Made by a program: the position numbers and the translations under genes. A model generated the notes under the pieces. It saw only the letters and a list, made by a program, of their open reading frames with translations. It did not search any database and was not told where the DNA came from. From contig CAMXUZ010000283.1 of assembly GCA_947251855.1 (NCBI GenBank), forward strand, positions 1 through 5,378: a stretch of 5,378 bases of DNA, given 5' to 3'. Origin of the DNA: an uncultured Ruaniaceae bacterium (lineage in GTDB: Bacteria > Actinomycetota > Actinomycetes > Actinomycetales > Beutenbergiaceae). This document shows positions 1-5,378 of this stretch, in pieces (positions within the stretch are counted from its first letter, which is position 1; each line of letters begins with the position of its first letter).

Positions 1-204
1 CGCAGGGGATGCGAACCGGGTGCGGCGCGTGAAGTCCGAGGTACGCACTTCCCGGTCTTCACGCGGTGAATCTGACGCGGGCGGAACCACTCGCAGCCCG
101 GCCCGGCGCCGCATCTGCGCCCGGCGCGCCGCCACAGCATCGTCCACTCGCAGCCCAAGCTGCCCCTGTTGCTCCCGGCCTCTTCCGAGTGCTTTCACTG
201 CCAT
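1..204 (-). CDS. 5' part of a gene divergent from lexA; candidate SOS-induced LysM / division-inhibitor protein (N-terminus only)
   Basis: This reading frame starts at ATG 204-202 and stays open to the window edge, giving 68 residues ([20 protein letters not shown] at the N-terminus). The start has a strong Shine-Dalgarno, GAGGAG at 216-211, six bases from the ATG. The segment is rich in arginine (RRAQMRRR around residues 39-46) and looks cytoplasmic; no membrane helix or LysM repeat is reached before the edge. What is known: in many actinobacteria the gene divergent from lexA encodes a small membrane protein with a LysM peptidoglycan-binding domain that blocks division during SOS (DivS in Corynebacterium, Rv2719c/ChiZ in Mycobacterium). 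The perfect LexA operator beside this start fits that role. The frame is well supported; the function is inferred from position and operator only, because the visible residues carry no diagnostic motif. Confidence 0.62.
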   Translation of the reverse strand, partial: MAVKALGRGREQQGQLGLRVDDAVAARRAQMRRRAGLRVVPPASDSPREDREVRTSDFTRRTRFASPA

Positions 205-214
205 GATCTTCTCC

Positions 215-230
215 TCGAACACGCGTTCGC
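215..230. promoter_or_regulatory. Perfect LexA operator (SOS box) in front of the divergent gene
   Basis: The sequence TCGAACACGCGTTCGC contains the intact palindromic core CGAAC-N4-GTTCG of actinobacterial SOS boxes. Its left end shares two bases with the Shine-Dalgarno (216-211) of the minus-strand gene starting at 204, so bound LexA would cover the expected transcription start and leader of that gene. It lies about 170 bp from the lexA start and about 68 bp, centre to centre, from the second operator. Confidence 0.87.
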
Positions 231-235
231 TGATA
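230..235 (-). promoter_or_regulatory. Possible -10 element of the gene divergent from lexA
   Basis: Read on the minus strand, TATCAG matches the TATAAT consensus at four of six positions. It would start transcription near 223, leaving a leader of about 19 bases that contains the Shine-Dalgarno at 216-211. I find no convincing -35 element 17-18 bases further upstream. Its placement directly beside the perfect LexA operator would let repressor block the start site. Confidence 0.3.
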
Positions 236-282
236 CACTGGTACGAACCTAGCACGACTGGGGAACAATGTCGACACGCAGC

Positions 283-298
283 TCGAACATTTGTTTGC
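283..298. promoter_or_regulatory. LexA operator (SOS box) overlapping the lexA promoter
   Basis: TCGAACATTTGTTTGC matches the CGAAC-N4-GTTCG core except for one base in the right half-site (GTTTG in place of GTTCG). It covers the first four bases of the proposed -35 of lexA (295-300), so LexA binding there should exclude RNA polymerase and give autoregulation. The mismatch predicts weaker binding than at the perfect box at 215-230. Confidence 0.8.
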
Positions 299-323
299 CG
301 CTGGGCCGGATTCGTTCTAAACT
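295..323 (+). promoter_or_regulatory. lexA promoter
   Basis: TTGCCG (295-300) and TAAACT (318-323) are separated by the optimal 17 bases and resemble the -35 and -10 of a housekeeping sigma factor. Transcription would start near 330, giving a leader of about 70 bases before the lexA ATG. The -35 overlaps the operator at 283-298, as expected for an autorepressed promoter. Confidence 0.6.
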
Positions 324-336
324 GTTGTGTAAGAAG

Positions 337-353
337 CACACCACTGGGGTGTG
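337..353 (+). other. Small hairpin in the lexA 5' leader
   Basis: CACACC (337-342) and GGTGTG (348-353) are perfect inverted repeats around a five-base loop, just downstream of the predicted lexA transcription start. No T-tract follows, so it is not an intrinsic terminator. It could stabilise the mRNA 5' end or be coincidental. Confidence 0.35.
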
Positions 354-387
354 ACATTGACGTCGGGCAGCGTTCATCGGCAGCAAC

Positions 388-394
388 GAAGGGG
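388..394 (+). promoter_or_regulatory. lexA ribosome binding site
   Basis: GAAGGGG lies six bases before ATG 401. It decides the start: the same frame is open for 127 codons further upstream through the promoter and operators, but that part has no family similarity and no comparable ribosome binding site. Confidence 0.7.
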
Positions 395-400
395 ATCGCA

Positions 401-1075
401 ATGGGTGAGGAGCAGGCTCCGCAGGCCTTCAAACTTTCAGACCGTCAGCACAGGATCATGAGTTTTATCCGGATGAGCCTTTCCGAACGGGGCTATCCGC
501 CGACGATGCGCGAGATCGGAGAGGCGGTCGGCCTCTCGAGCCCATCCTCGGTGAAGTATCAGCTCCAGGTGCTCGAGGAGAAGGGGCTGCTGCGCCGCGA
601 TCCCATTTCTACTCGTGCGATCGAGATCATCGGTGAGGAATACGCGCCCACCTCGTTGCGCGGGGTCGTCGTCCCGACCCAGGACGGCGCGGCGAGTGTC
701 GAGCCTGCGCTGGTTCCCATCGTCGGTCGCATCGCTGCGGGCGGGCCGATCCTCGCCGAACAGGCGATTGAAGACGTCTTCCCCCTCCCCCAGCAACTCG
801 TCGGCGACGGCGAGCTGTTCCTGCTCCGGGTCGTGGGCGATTCGATGATCGACGCGGCCATCTGCGACGGCGACTGGGTCGTCGTACGTTCCCAGGTCGA
901 TGCGGAGAACGGAGAAGTGGTCGCGGCGATGCTCGACGGCGAGGCCACGGTGAAGACCCTCCGAAAAACCAAGGACGGCCCTTGGCTCATGCCCGCCAAC
1001 GATGACTATTCACCGATCAACGGCAAGCACTCCCGGATCCTGGGCCGGGTGACCGCGGTGCTGCGTAGTATTTAG
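401..1075 (+). CDS. lexA: LexA, SOS-response transcriptional repressor
   Basis: This 224-residue protein represses DNA-damage genes and cuts itself when stimulated by RecA filaments. Residues 10-76 form the N-terminal winged helix-turn-helix ([15 protein letters not shown] at 31-45, then the recognition-helix region SPSSVKYQL). A variable linker follows at about 78-104, then the S24-type latent protease domain to the C-terminus. The cleavage site is Ala113-Gly114 within GRIAAGGP. The catalytic pair is Ser148 (GDSM) and Lys185 (ATVKT). These three sites are each offset by exactly 29 residues from E. coli Ala84-Gly85, Ser119 and Lys156, so the enzyme looks intact. Length is normal for actinobacterial LexA. 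It is expected to autoregulate through the operator at 283-298 and to repress the divergent gene through 215-230. Its TAG stop overlaps the TAA stop of the convergent dinG. Confidence 0.98.
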   Translation: MGEEQAPQAFKLSDRQHRIMSFIRMSLSERGYPPTMREIGEAVGLSSPSSVKYQLQVLEEKGLLRRDPISTRAIEIIGEEYAPTSLRGVVVPTQDGAASVEPALVPIVGRIAAGGPILAEQAIEDVFPLPQQLVGDGELFLLRVVGDSMIDAAICDGDWVVVRSQVDAENGEVVAAMLDGEATVKTLRKTKDGPWLMPANDDYSPINGKHSRILGRVTAVLRSI

Positions 1076-3045
1076 CTCCGAACGCGGGGAGCACTGTGGG
1101 CGGCATCGAGCCGCTGCAGCGCTCCGCGTACTAGTTCCGAATCGTTCGTCTGCCAGAACGGCGGTAGCGATTTACGAAGGAAACTGCCGTAACGTCGAGT
1201 GACGACCCGCGAATCCAGGATCGCGACGACCCCTTGGTCGTCCACCCGGCGGATGAGTCGGCCGGCGCCTTGAGCGAGAAGCAGGGCGGCGTGCGTCGCC
1301 GAAACCGACATGAATCCGTTGCCCCCGCGGCGGTCAGCGGCCTCTGCCCGCGCCGACATGATCGGGTCGTCGGGCCGGGGGAAGGGGATTCGGTCGATGA
1401 TGACGAGCGAGCAGGCCGGGCCGGGCACGTCGATCCCCTGCCACAGGCTCAGAGTGCCGAACAGGCTAGCGCGATCATCAGCGAGGAAGCCGCGTACGAG
1501 TGCGGGCAACCCGTCCTCTCCTTGCAGCAATACGGGGTGCTCGAGGTGTTCGCGGACGTGCTCGGCTGCGTGCTCTGCTGCCCGGCGCGAGGAGAACAAC
1601 CCCAACGTGCGCCCGCCCGCAGCGGCGATGAGCGCAACGATCTCCGCCAGGGTCTCCGGGCTCAACCCGTCCCTGCCCGGGGGCGGAAGGTGGCGAGGGG
1701 TGTAGAGGATCCCCTGCTTGGCATACGTGAACGGGGACTGCACGGCCCGCGCGGTGTAGTCATCGAAGAATCCCAGGGCGGAGGCCATCGCGTCGAACTT
1801 CCCGCCGAGCGCGAGCGTTGCGGAGGTCGCCACGACCGCGCGATCGGCCAACAGGTGCGCGTGGATGCGGCGGGCGACGTCCAGCGGCGCGATCTGTATG
1901 CGCGGGCCCTCACCGGGTCGGCGCGGCGATTCCACCCATCCGACGTCCTGGCCGCCTTGGACGTCATCGCCCAGGAGCCGGTCGGAGATCTCCTGGAGCA
2001 ACTGCAATTCGCTCCGCACCAGGTGCGTGCTCGAGGCCTCTGATTTGGCTTCCTCCCGCAAGGACACCAGGAGCGCTCTCGTGGCTTCGGAGATGTCGCG
2101 CACGGCTGCATTGATCTCCAGGGGCAGCCCGCGTGTGAATCGCCCCGGAGGGGTGGTGGCGAGGGCCTCACGCAAGTACTCGGCCGCCTCGTCCAGGCTC
2201 GAGGTGCTCATCCCCGCATTGCGCCGGACGATCCGGGCGATCCGTTCCACAGCCGCGGCCGAGAGCTCCTGGGTTGCTTGGGACGTCACTCGAGAGCCGA
2301 GTTCGTGGGCCTCATCCACGATGAGCACCTCGTGTTCAGGCAGCGCGGACGCATTCCCGGAGGCGACCACGCCGAGCATCGCATGGTTGGTGATGACGAC
2401 GTCGGCAGCCGCCGCCGTTTGTCGCGCAGCCTCGGGAAAGCACTCGTCGATGAGGGGGCACCGGTTGCCGAGGCATTCAAGTTTCGTCACCGATACCTGC
2501 CGCCACGCGCGGTCGCTCACCCCCTGGGTGAGGTCGTCACGGTCGCCCGTCTCCGATTCTTCGGAGAACTCCCGCAGGCGCAGGATCTCCGCGCCGAGGC
2601 CCGAGGTCGGCGCGTCATGGTCCTGAGCATCTTCGCTGCCGATTCCCTCCATCTCGAACAGGGAATCCTCGGGGAACCCGCCGGTGACCTTGTGTTTGCA
2701 GACGTAGTTGTGCCACCCCTTCAGGAGCGCGACCTTGGGCGTCTTGCCAGTCTCCTGCCGGACCACTTTCGAGGCCAGGGGCGCGTCGATGCCGACGATC
2801 TGGCGTTGGAGGGCCAGGGTCGCCGTCGAGACGACGGCCCGCTCCCCCGTACTCGTCGTGTGGAGTAACACCGGCACGAGGTAGGCCATGGACTTCCCGG
2901 TTCCGGTACCGGCCTGAATGAGCACATGCTCCGACTCCGCCAGCGCCGCCCCGACAGCCTCCGCCATCTCTGTTTGCCCCGCCCGGGGCGTGCCGCCCAG
3001 GGCACGGACGACGGCGTCGAGCACTTCGGTCAGTTCGGCAGTCAC
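1072..3045 (-). CDS. dinG: DinG-type ATP-dependent DNA helicase (XPD/Rad3-like, Fe-S)
   Basis: This 657-residue superfamily 2 helicase resembles DinG, a 5'-3' helicase that opens forks, R-loops and G-quadruplexes during repair and replication-transcription conflicts. Visible motifs are Walker A AGTGTGKS (45-52), Walker B DEAH (244-247), SAT (408-410), LWQGIDVPG (534-542) and motif [11 protein letters not shown] (592-600). Cys116, Cys191, Cys196 and Cys202 reproduce the spacing of the four 4Fe-4S ligands of E. coli DinG. The region around 125-180 is acidic. There is no N-terminal exonuclease domain, unlike some Firmicutes DinG proteins. I chose GTG 3045-3043 because family similarity begins there. 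ATG 3066 and GTG 3084 are alternatives, and none has a strong Shine-Dalgarno. It lies 65 bp downstream of hflX on the same strand, so cotranscription is likely. No SOS box is visible upstream. Confidence 0.93.
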   Translation of the reverse strand: MTAELTEVLDAVVRALGGTPRAGQTEMAEAVGAALAESEHVLIQAGTGTGKSMAYLVPVLLHTTSTGERAVVSTATLALQRQIVGIDAPLASKVVRQETGKTPKVALLKGWHNYVCKHKVTGGFPEDSLFEMEGIGSEDAQDHDAPTSGLGAEILRLREFSEESETGDRDDLTQGVSDRAWRQVSVTKLECLGNRCPLIDECFPEAARQTAAAADVVITNHAMLGVVASGNASALPEHEVLIVDEAHELGSRVTSQATQELSAAAVERIARIVRRNAGMSTSSLDEAAEYLREALATTPPGRFTRGLPLEINAAVRDISEATRALLVSLREEAKSEASSTHLVRSELQLLQEISDRLLGDDVQGGQDVGWVESPRRPGEGPRIQIAPLDVARRIHAHLLADRAVVATSATLALGGKFDAMASALGFFDDYTARAVQSPFTYAKQGILYTPRHLPPPGRDGLSPETLAEIVALIAAAGGRTLGLFSSRRAAEHAAEHVREHLEHPVLLQGEDGLPALVRGFLADDRASLFGTLSLWQGIDVPGPACSLVIIDRIPFPRPDDPIMSARAEAADRRGGNGFMSVSATHAALLLAQGAGRLIRRVDDQGVVAILDSRVVTRRYGSFLRKSLPPFWQTNDSELVRGALQRLDAAHSAPRVRS

Positions 3046-3072
3046 CGCTCTATTCTCGCAGCACATCCACGT

Positions 3073-3114
3073 CTGAGCGCACACGCTCGCCGCGGGTTGT
3101 GGATCGGCGCTCAG
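3073..3114 (-). repeat. Inverted repeat between hflX and dinG
   Basis: CTGAGCGC (3073-3080) and GCGCTCAG (3107-3114) are perfect 8-bp inverted repeats with a 26-base loop. The hflX TGA stop (3113-3111) lies inside one arm. A shorter competing stem, CGCTC (3084-3088) with GAGCG (3075-3079), shares the other arm. There is no T-tract on the minus strand, so it is not a classical Rho-independent terminator. It could be a weak attenuator or processing site between hflX and dinG. Confidence 0.4.
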
Positions 3115-4577
3115 GCCTGCAGGGAGAGCAGCTCCTGGGCTAGGGCGTCATCCACCCGCGCCGTCAACTGGGTGCCTCGCGGCCCGTGCTCCTCCTCGAT
3201 GACCTCGCCGCTCGTGTATGCCCGGTGAATGAGGTCACCCCGGTCATAAGGGACGAGGACGTCGATGTGCACGTGCGGGCGGGGCAGCAGCTCCGCGATC
3301 CGGTCCCGCAGTTCCTCAACGCCGGAGCCGGTGCGCGCCGAGACGACGACGGCCCCCGCCTCGGCGGTACGCAGCCGGGCGATAGCGGCCGGTTCGGCGA
3401 GGTCGGCCTTATTCAGCACCACGAGCTCGGGGATGTCCTCGGTTCCTGGGATATCGCGCAAGACGTCTCGCACCGAGCGGATCTGGCCCTCGGGGTCATC
3501 GTGGGAGGCATCGACGACGTGGAGGATGAGGTCAGCGGAGGCGACCTCTTCGAGCGTGGAGCGGAACGCCTCGACGAGCTCGGTCGGCAGTTGCCGCACG
3601 AACCCGACGGTGTCGGCGATCGTGAACTCGCGCCCATCCTCCGTCCGGGCCCGCCGGACGGTGGGGTCGAGGGTCGCAAACAGTTCATTGTCGACGAGTA
3701 CCCCGGCGCCGGTGAGGCGGTTGAGCAACGAGGACTTGCCCGCGTTCGTGTACCCGGCGATCGCGACGGCCGGCGTGCCCGAGGCCTGGCGGGAGTGACG
3801 GCGGGTTTCCCGCGCCGGGGCCATTGCCGCGATTTCCCGGCGCAGTTTCGCCATGCGGTTCCGGATCCGGCGCCGGTCGAGTTCGATCTTCGTCTCCCCC
3901 GGGCCGCGGGAGCCGATCCCTTCCCCACCAGCAGCCTGGCCACCCGCCTGCCGGGACATCGACTCACCCCAGCCTCGCAGGCGCGGGAGGAGGTATTCCA
4001 GCTGCGCGAGCTCGACCTGGGCCTTGCCTTCCTTGGATTTCGCGTGTTGGGCGAAGATGTCGAGGATGAGCGCGGTGCGATCGATGACCTTCACCTTCAC
4101 CACGTCTTCGAGCCCGCGGCGCTGGGAAGGAGCGAGTTCGGTGTCAACGATGACGGTGTCGGCGCCGGTAGCGGCGACGAGATCGGCGAGCTCCCGGGCC
4201 TTTCCCGATCCCAGGTACGTGGCCGCATCGGGGGCGTGGCGTCGTTGGAGCACCCCGTCGAGCACGGTCGAGCCGGCGGTCTCGGCAAGGGCTGCGAGCT
4301 CGTGGAGGGAACGCTCCGCCGCCTCGGGCGTGCCGGAGGTGAAGATCCCGGCGAGGATCACCCGTTCGAGGCGGAGCTGCCGGTTCTCCACTTCGTGAAC
4401 ATCGTGAAGTTCGGTGCTCAGGCCCCGCACGCGCCGGAGCGCGGCGCGCTCCTCGAGGTGGAACTCATCGCCTTCGTGTTCGCCTTCGGTCTCGCCGTCT
4501 TGCAACGCGGTGCCCGAGCGCGCGAGGATCCTCGCCACGAGTTCATCGGCGCGGTTATCAGTGTGGGGAGTGGTCAT
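3111..4577 (-). CDS. hflX: HflX, ribosome-associated GTPase
   Basis: This 488-residue cytoplasmic GTPase binds the 50S subunit and splits stalled or stressed 70S ribosomes; in several bacteria it contributes to heat or antibiotic tolerance. Residues 1-55 form a variable, acidic N-terminal extension. The HflX N-terminal domain spans about 65-210 and includes YLGSGKARELADLV (121-134). A coiled linker with GSRGPGETKIELDRRRIR follows at 222-239. The GTPase domain has G1 GYTNAGKS (275-282), G2 ATLDPT (301-306), G3 DTVGF (322-326), G4 NKAD (389-392) and G5 SAR (413-415). A short C-terminal domain of about 50 residues ends the protein. All GTP-binding motifs are intact. ATG 4577-4575 is preferred over the in-frame GTG 4607 because AAGGA (4586-4582) lies four bases before it. 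It is probably the first gene of an hflX-dinG unit and is divergent from the methyltransferase. Confidence 0.96.
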   Translation of the reverse strand: MTTPHTDNRADELVARILARSGTALQDGETEGEHEGDEFHLEERAALRRVRGLSTELHDVHEVENRQLRLERVILAGIFTSGTPEAAERSLHELAALAETAGSTVLDGVLQRRHAPDAATYLGSGKARELADLVAATGADTVIVDTELAPSQRRGLEDVVKVKVIDRTALILDIFAQHAKSKEGKAQVELAQLEYLLPRLRGWGESMSRQAGGQAAGGEGIGSRGPGETKIELDRRRIRNRMAKLRREIAAMAPARETRRHSRQASGTPAVAIAGYTNAGKSSLLNRLTGAGVLVDNELFATLDPTVRRARTEDGREFTIADTVGFVRQLPTELVEAFRSTLEEVASADLILHVVDASHDDPEGQIRSVRDVLRDIPGTEDIPELVVLNKADLAEPAAIARLRTAEAGAVVVSARTGSGVEELRDRIAELLPRPHVHIDVLVPYDRGDLIHRAYTSGEVIEEEHGPRGTQLTARVDDALAQELLSLQA

Positions 4578-4581
4578 CGGG

Positions 4582-4586
4582 TCCTT
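4582..4586 (-). promoter_or_regulatory. hflX ribosome binding site
   Basis: Read on the minus strand, AAGGA lies four bases before ATG 4577. It decides between this ATG and the in-frame GTG at 4607, which has no similarly strong site in front of it. Confidence 0.6.
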
Positions 4587-4594
4587 ATCTATCG

Positions 4595-4623
4595 GTGATA
4601 TCTCCACTCTCCCATGCCCGTTA
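4595..4623 (-). promoter_or_regulatory. Possible hflX promoter
   Basis: On the minus strand TATCAC (4600-4595) resembles a -10 and would start transcription near 4588, leaving a leader of about 11 bases that just includes the ribosome binding site. The hexamer 17 bases upstream (TAACGG, 4623-4618) is a poor -35. The 94-bp gap between hflX and the methyltransferase must hold two divergent promoters, and this is the best hflX candidate I can see. Confidence 0.28.
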
Positions 4624-4635
4624 CCGCCTGACCAG

Positions 4636-4664
4636 TGATTTTCGCTTCTCTGGGCGCGTAAACT
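4636..4664 (+). promoter_or_regulatory. Promoter of the methyltransferase gene, predicted leaderless
   Basis: The -10 hexamer TAAACT (4659-4664) is identical to that proposed for lexA. Seven bases separate it from the GTG start at 4672, which puts the transcription start on or next to the first base of the start codon. The -35 is weak (TGATTT, 4636-4641, with a 17-base spacer). No Shine-Dalgarno is present before the GTG, which supports leaderless translation. Confidence 0.55.
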
Positions 4665-4671
4665 GGCGCCC

Positions 4672-5280
4672 GTGCCTCACTATTTCAGCCCCGATGCCGA
4701 CGCCACCGCCTCCCGCGCGACGAAGAAGCGGGTCACCCTGCGAACGGAACCCTTCACGGTGACCACGGACCGGGGAGTGTTCTCCGGGGAGAAGGTGGAT
4801 CCGGGGACCAAAGTACTCCTCGAACTCGTGCCCGATCCGGCAGGCGCAGGCACGGCCGTTGATGTCGGTTGCGGGTGGGGACCGATCACGATGGCGCTCG
4901 CCTCGGCGCTCCCGGAGGCGCGGGTCATCGGGGTGGATGTCAATCCCCGCGCGGTTGAACTCACACGTGAAAACCTCGCCCGCAATGGCCTCGCCGGCGA
5001 GGCTCACCTCGTCGAGGACCTGCTCGGCGCCGAACCCGATCTCACCTGCGACCTCATCTGGTCCAATCCGCCCATCCGGGTGGGAAAAAGCGTCCTTCAC
5101 GACATCATGCGCACGTGGTTGCCCCGCCTGTCTCCCGGCGGGGTCGCCTATCTCGTGGTCAACAAGAACCTGGGCGGCGATTCGCTGCACAAGTGGATCG
5201 AGCGGGAACTCGGCTTCGAGGTCGAACGGGTGGGCAGCCGCCAGGGCTTCCGCGTCCTCGCCGTCACCCCCACCAGTTGA
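4672..5280 (+). CDS. RsmC-like class I SAM-dependent methyltransferase (MTS domain)
   Basis: This 202-residue protein is a single MTS-type methyltransferase domain, the catalytic half of RsmC and RlmG, which methylate guanine N2 in rRNA. Signatures include GVFSGEKVDPGTKVLL (35-50), typical of this family ahead of motif I. The SAM-binding motif I is VDVGCGWGP (63-71), the acidic residue after strand 2 is in GVDVNPRAV (87-95), and the catalytic SNPPIR is at 131-136. VNKNLGGDSL (163-172) and a C-terminal GSRQGFRVL (188-196) also match the family. The N-terminal pseudo-domain of E. coli RsmC is absent, as in the short Gram-positive homologues of about 200 residues (YbxB type). An rRNA substrate is expected but not shown by the sequence. 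GTG 4672 is the natural start: the MPHYFSP beginning is family-like and a -10 lies just upstream. Its end overlaps the convergent gene at 5264-5378 by 17 bp. Confidence 0.9.
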   Translation: MPHYFSPDADATASRATKKRVTLRTEPFTVTTDRGVFSGEKVDPGTKVLLELVPDPAGAGTAVDVGCGWGPITMALASALPEARVIGVDVNPRAVELTRENLARNGLAGEAHLVEDLLGAEPDLTCDLIWSNPPIRVGKSVLHDIMRTWLPRLSPGGVAYLVVNKNLGGDSLHKWIERELGFEVERVGSRQGFRVLAVTPTS

Positions 5281-5378
5281 TCTCTGCGAAGATCCTCGCC
5301 TCGGCGGCGGCGAGGGCATGCTCGCCGAGAACGACCCGGGTGTTGCCGCCGCCGAAGACCGCGACCCACTCGGTCGCG
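5264..5378 (-). CDS. 3' end of an unidentified gene, convergent with the methyltransferase
   Basis: From the right edge a minus-strand frame encodes 37 residues and ends at TGA 5266-5264. The segment includes TEWVAVFGGGNTRVVLGEHA (2-20 from the edge) and ends AEINWWG. Codons carry G or C at almost every third position, as in the neighbouring genes. The glycine-rich turn, alternating hydrophobic strand and amphipathic alanine helix look like a real folded C-terminus. I do not recognise the family and assign no function. In related genomes dapF and miaA often lie nearby, but this tail does not look like either. The last 17 bases overlap the 3' end of the methyltransferase gene. An alternative minus-strand frame across the same bases is arginine-rich and looks like a shadow. 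Confidence 0.6.
   Translation of the reverse strand, partial: ATEWVAVFGGGNTRVVLGEHALAAAEARIFAEINWWG
5294..5315 (+). other. Hairpin 14 bp after the methyltransferase stop (weak terminator candidate)
   Basis: CCTCGCC (5294-5300) and GGCGAGG (5309-5315) form a perfect 7-bp stem around an 8-base loop, shortly after the TGA at 5278-5280. No T-tract follows on either strand. The bases also encode an alanine-rich stretch of the opposing gene (repeated GCC and GAG codons), which could create the symmetry by chance. Confidence 0.25.

Noticed and set aside
244..256. A possible third LexA site (CGAAC at 244-248) between the two operators
   Set aside because: The right half-site reads CACGA instead of GTTCG, so only a half-site is present.
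20..400. An open frame of 127 codons upstream of and continuous with lexA, as if LexA had a long N-terminal extension
   Set aside because: It runs through the promoter and both operators, has the low-complexity Arg/Ser composition of a shadow frame, and the family N-terminus with its ribosome binding site is at 401.
1136..1148. Palindrome-like CGAATCGTTCG inside the 3' part of dinG, resembling an SOS box
   Set aside because: The half-sites are too close together (CGAA and GTTCG separated by two bases) and the left one lacks the final C, so it does not fit CGAAC-N4-GTTCG.
1234..2043. Plus-strand open frames antisense to dinG (269 codons here, and a 253-codon frame at 1865-2626)
   Set aside because: They are shadows of the helicase gene: arginine-rich or low-complexity translations with no motif and no convincing start signal.
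3186..4598. A 470-codon plus-strand open frame antisense to nearly all of hflX
   Set aside because: It mirrors a perfectly conserved HflX protein on the other strand. Long antisense frames are expected in GC-rich genes with biased third positions, and its translation shows no recognisable domain.
4621..5319. A 232-codon minus-strand frame opposite the methyltransferase
   Set aside because: The plus-strand product has all methyltransferase motifs, while this frame has no known domain and would cover the methyltransferase promoter.
5148..5369. A 73-codon minus-strand frame at the right edge
   Set aside because: It is rich in Arg and overlaps the methyltransferase by more than 130 bases. The alternative frame ending at 5264 has far better composition and a short overlap.

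Overview
The window is high-GC DNA with G/C-rich third codon positions, GTG starts and a TCGAAC-N4-GTTCGA type SOS operator. Together with the gene content this points to an actinobacterium, probably of the Micrococcales or a related order. I cannot place it to genus. Almost every base is conserved chromosomal core sequence. I see no mobile element, CRISPR array, tRNA or rRNA.

Layout from left to right. (1) At 1-204 on the minus strand is the 5' end of a gene that leaves the window. It is divergent from lexA and sits where actinobacteria usually carry the SOS-induced LysM/cell-division-inhibitor gene (DivS / Rv2719c type). (2) The control region at 205-400 holds two LexA operators, one perfect (215-230) and one with a single core mismatch (283-298). 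It also holds a good lexA promoter and a small hairpin in the lexA leader. (3) lexA lies at 401-1075 on the plus strand. (4) A DinG-type Fe-S helicase gene lies at 1072-3045 on the minus strand. It converges on lexA and their stop codons overlap by 4 bp. (5) hflX lies at 3111-4577 on the minus strand, just upstream of and collinear with dinG. (6) A 94-bp divergent promoter region follows at 4578-4671. (7) A compact RsmC-like methyltransferase gene lies at 4672-5280 on the plus strand and is probably translated from a leaderless GTG. (8) The 3' end of an unidentified minus-strand gene enters from the right edge. It overlaps the methyltransferase tail-to-tail by 17 bp.

The left half is a DNA-damage module: LexA controls itself and very likely the divergent gene. 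The DinG-type helicase next door would unwind forked, R-loop or G-quadruplex structures, but no LexA operator is visible in front of it. The right half is ribosome-centred: HflX splits stalled ribosomes and the RsmC-like enzyme is expected to methylate rRNA. I found no strong candidate for an undescribed system. The points most worth a second look are the asymmetric pair of LexA operators, the interlocked lexA/dinG stop codons, the leaderless methyltransferase and the unidentified gene end at the right edge.
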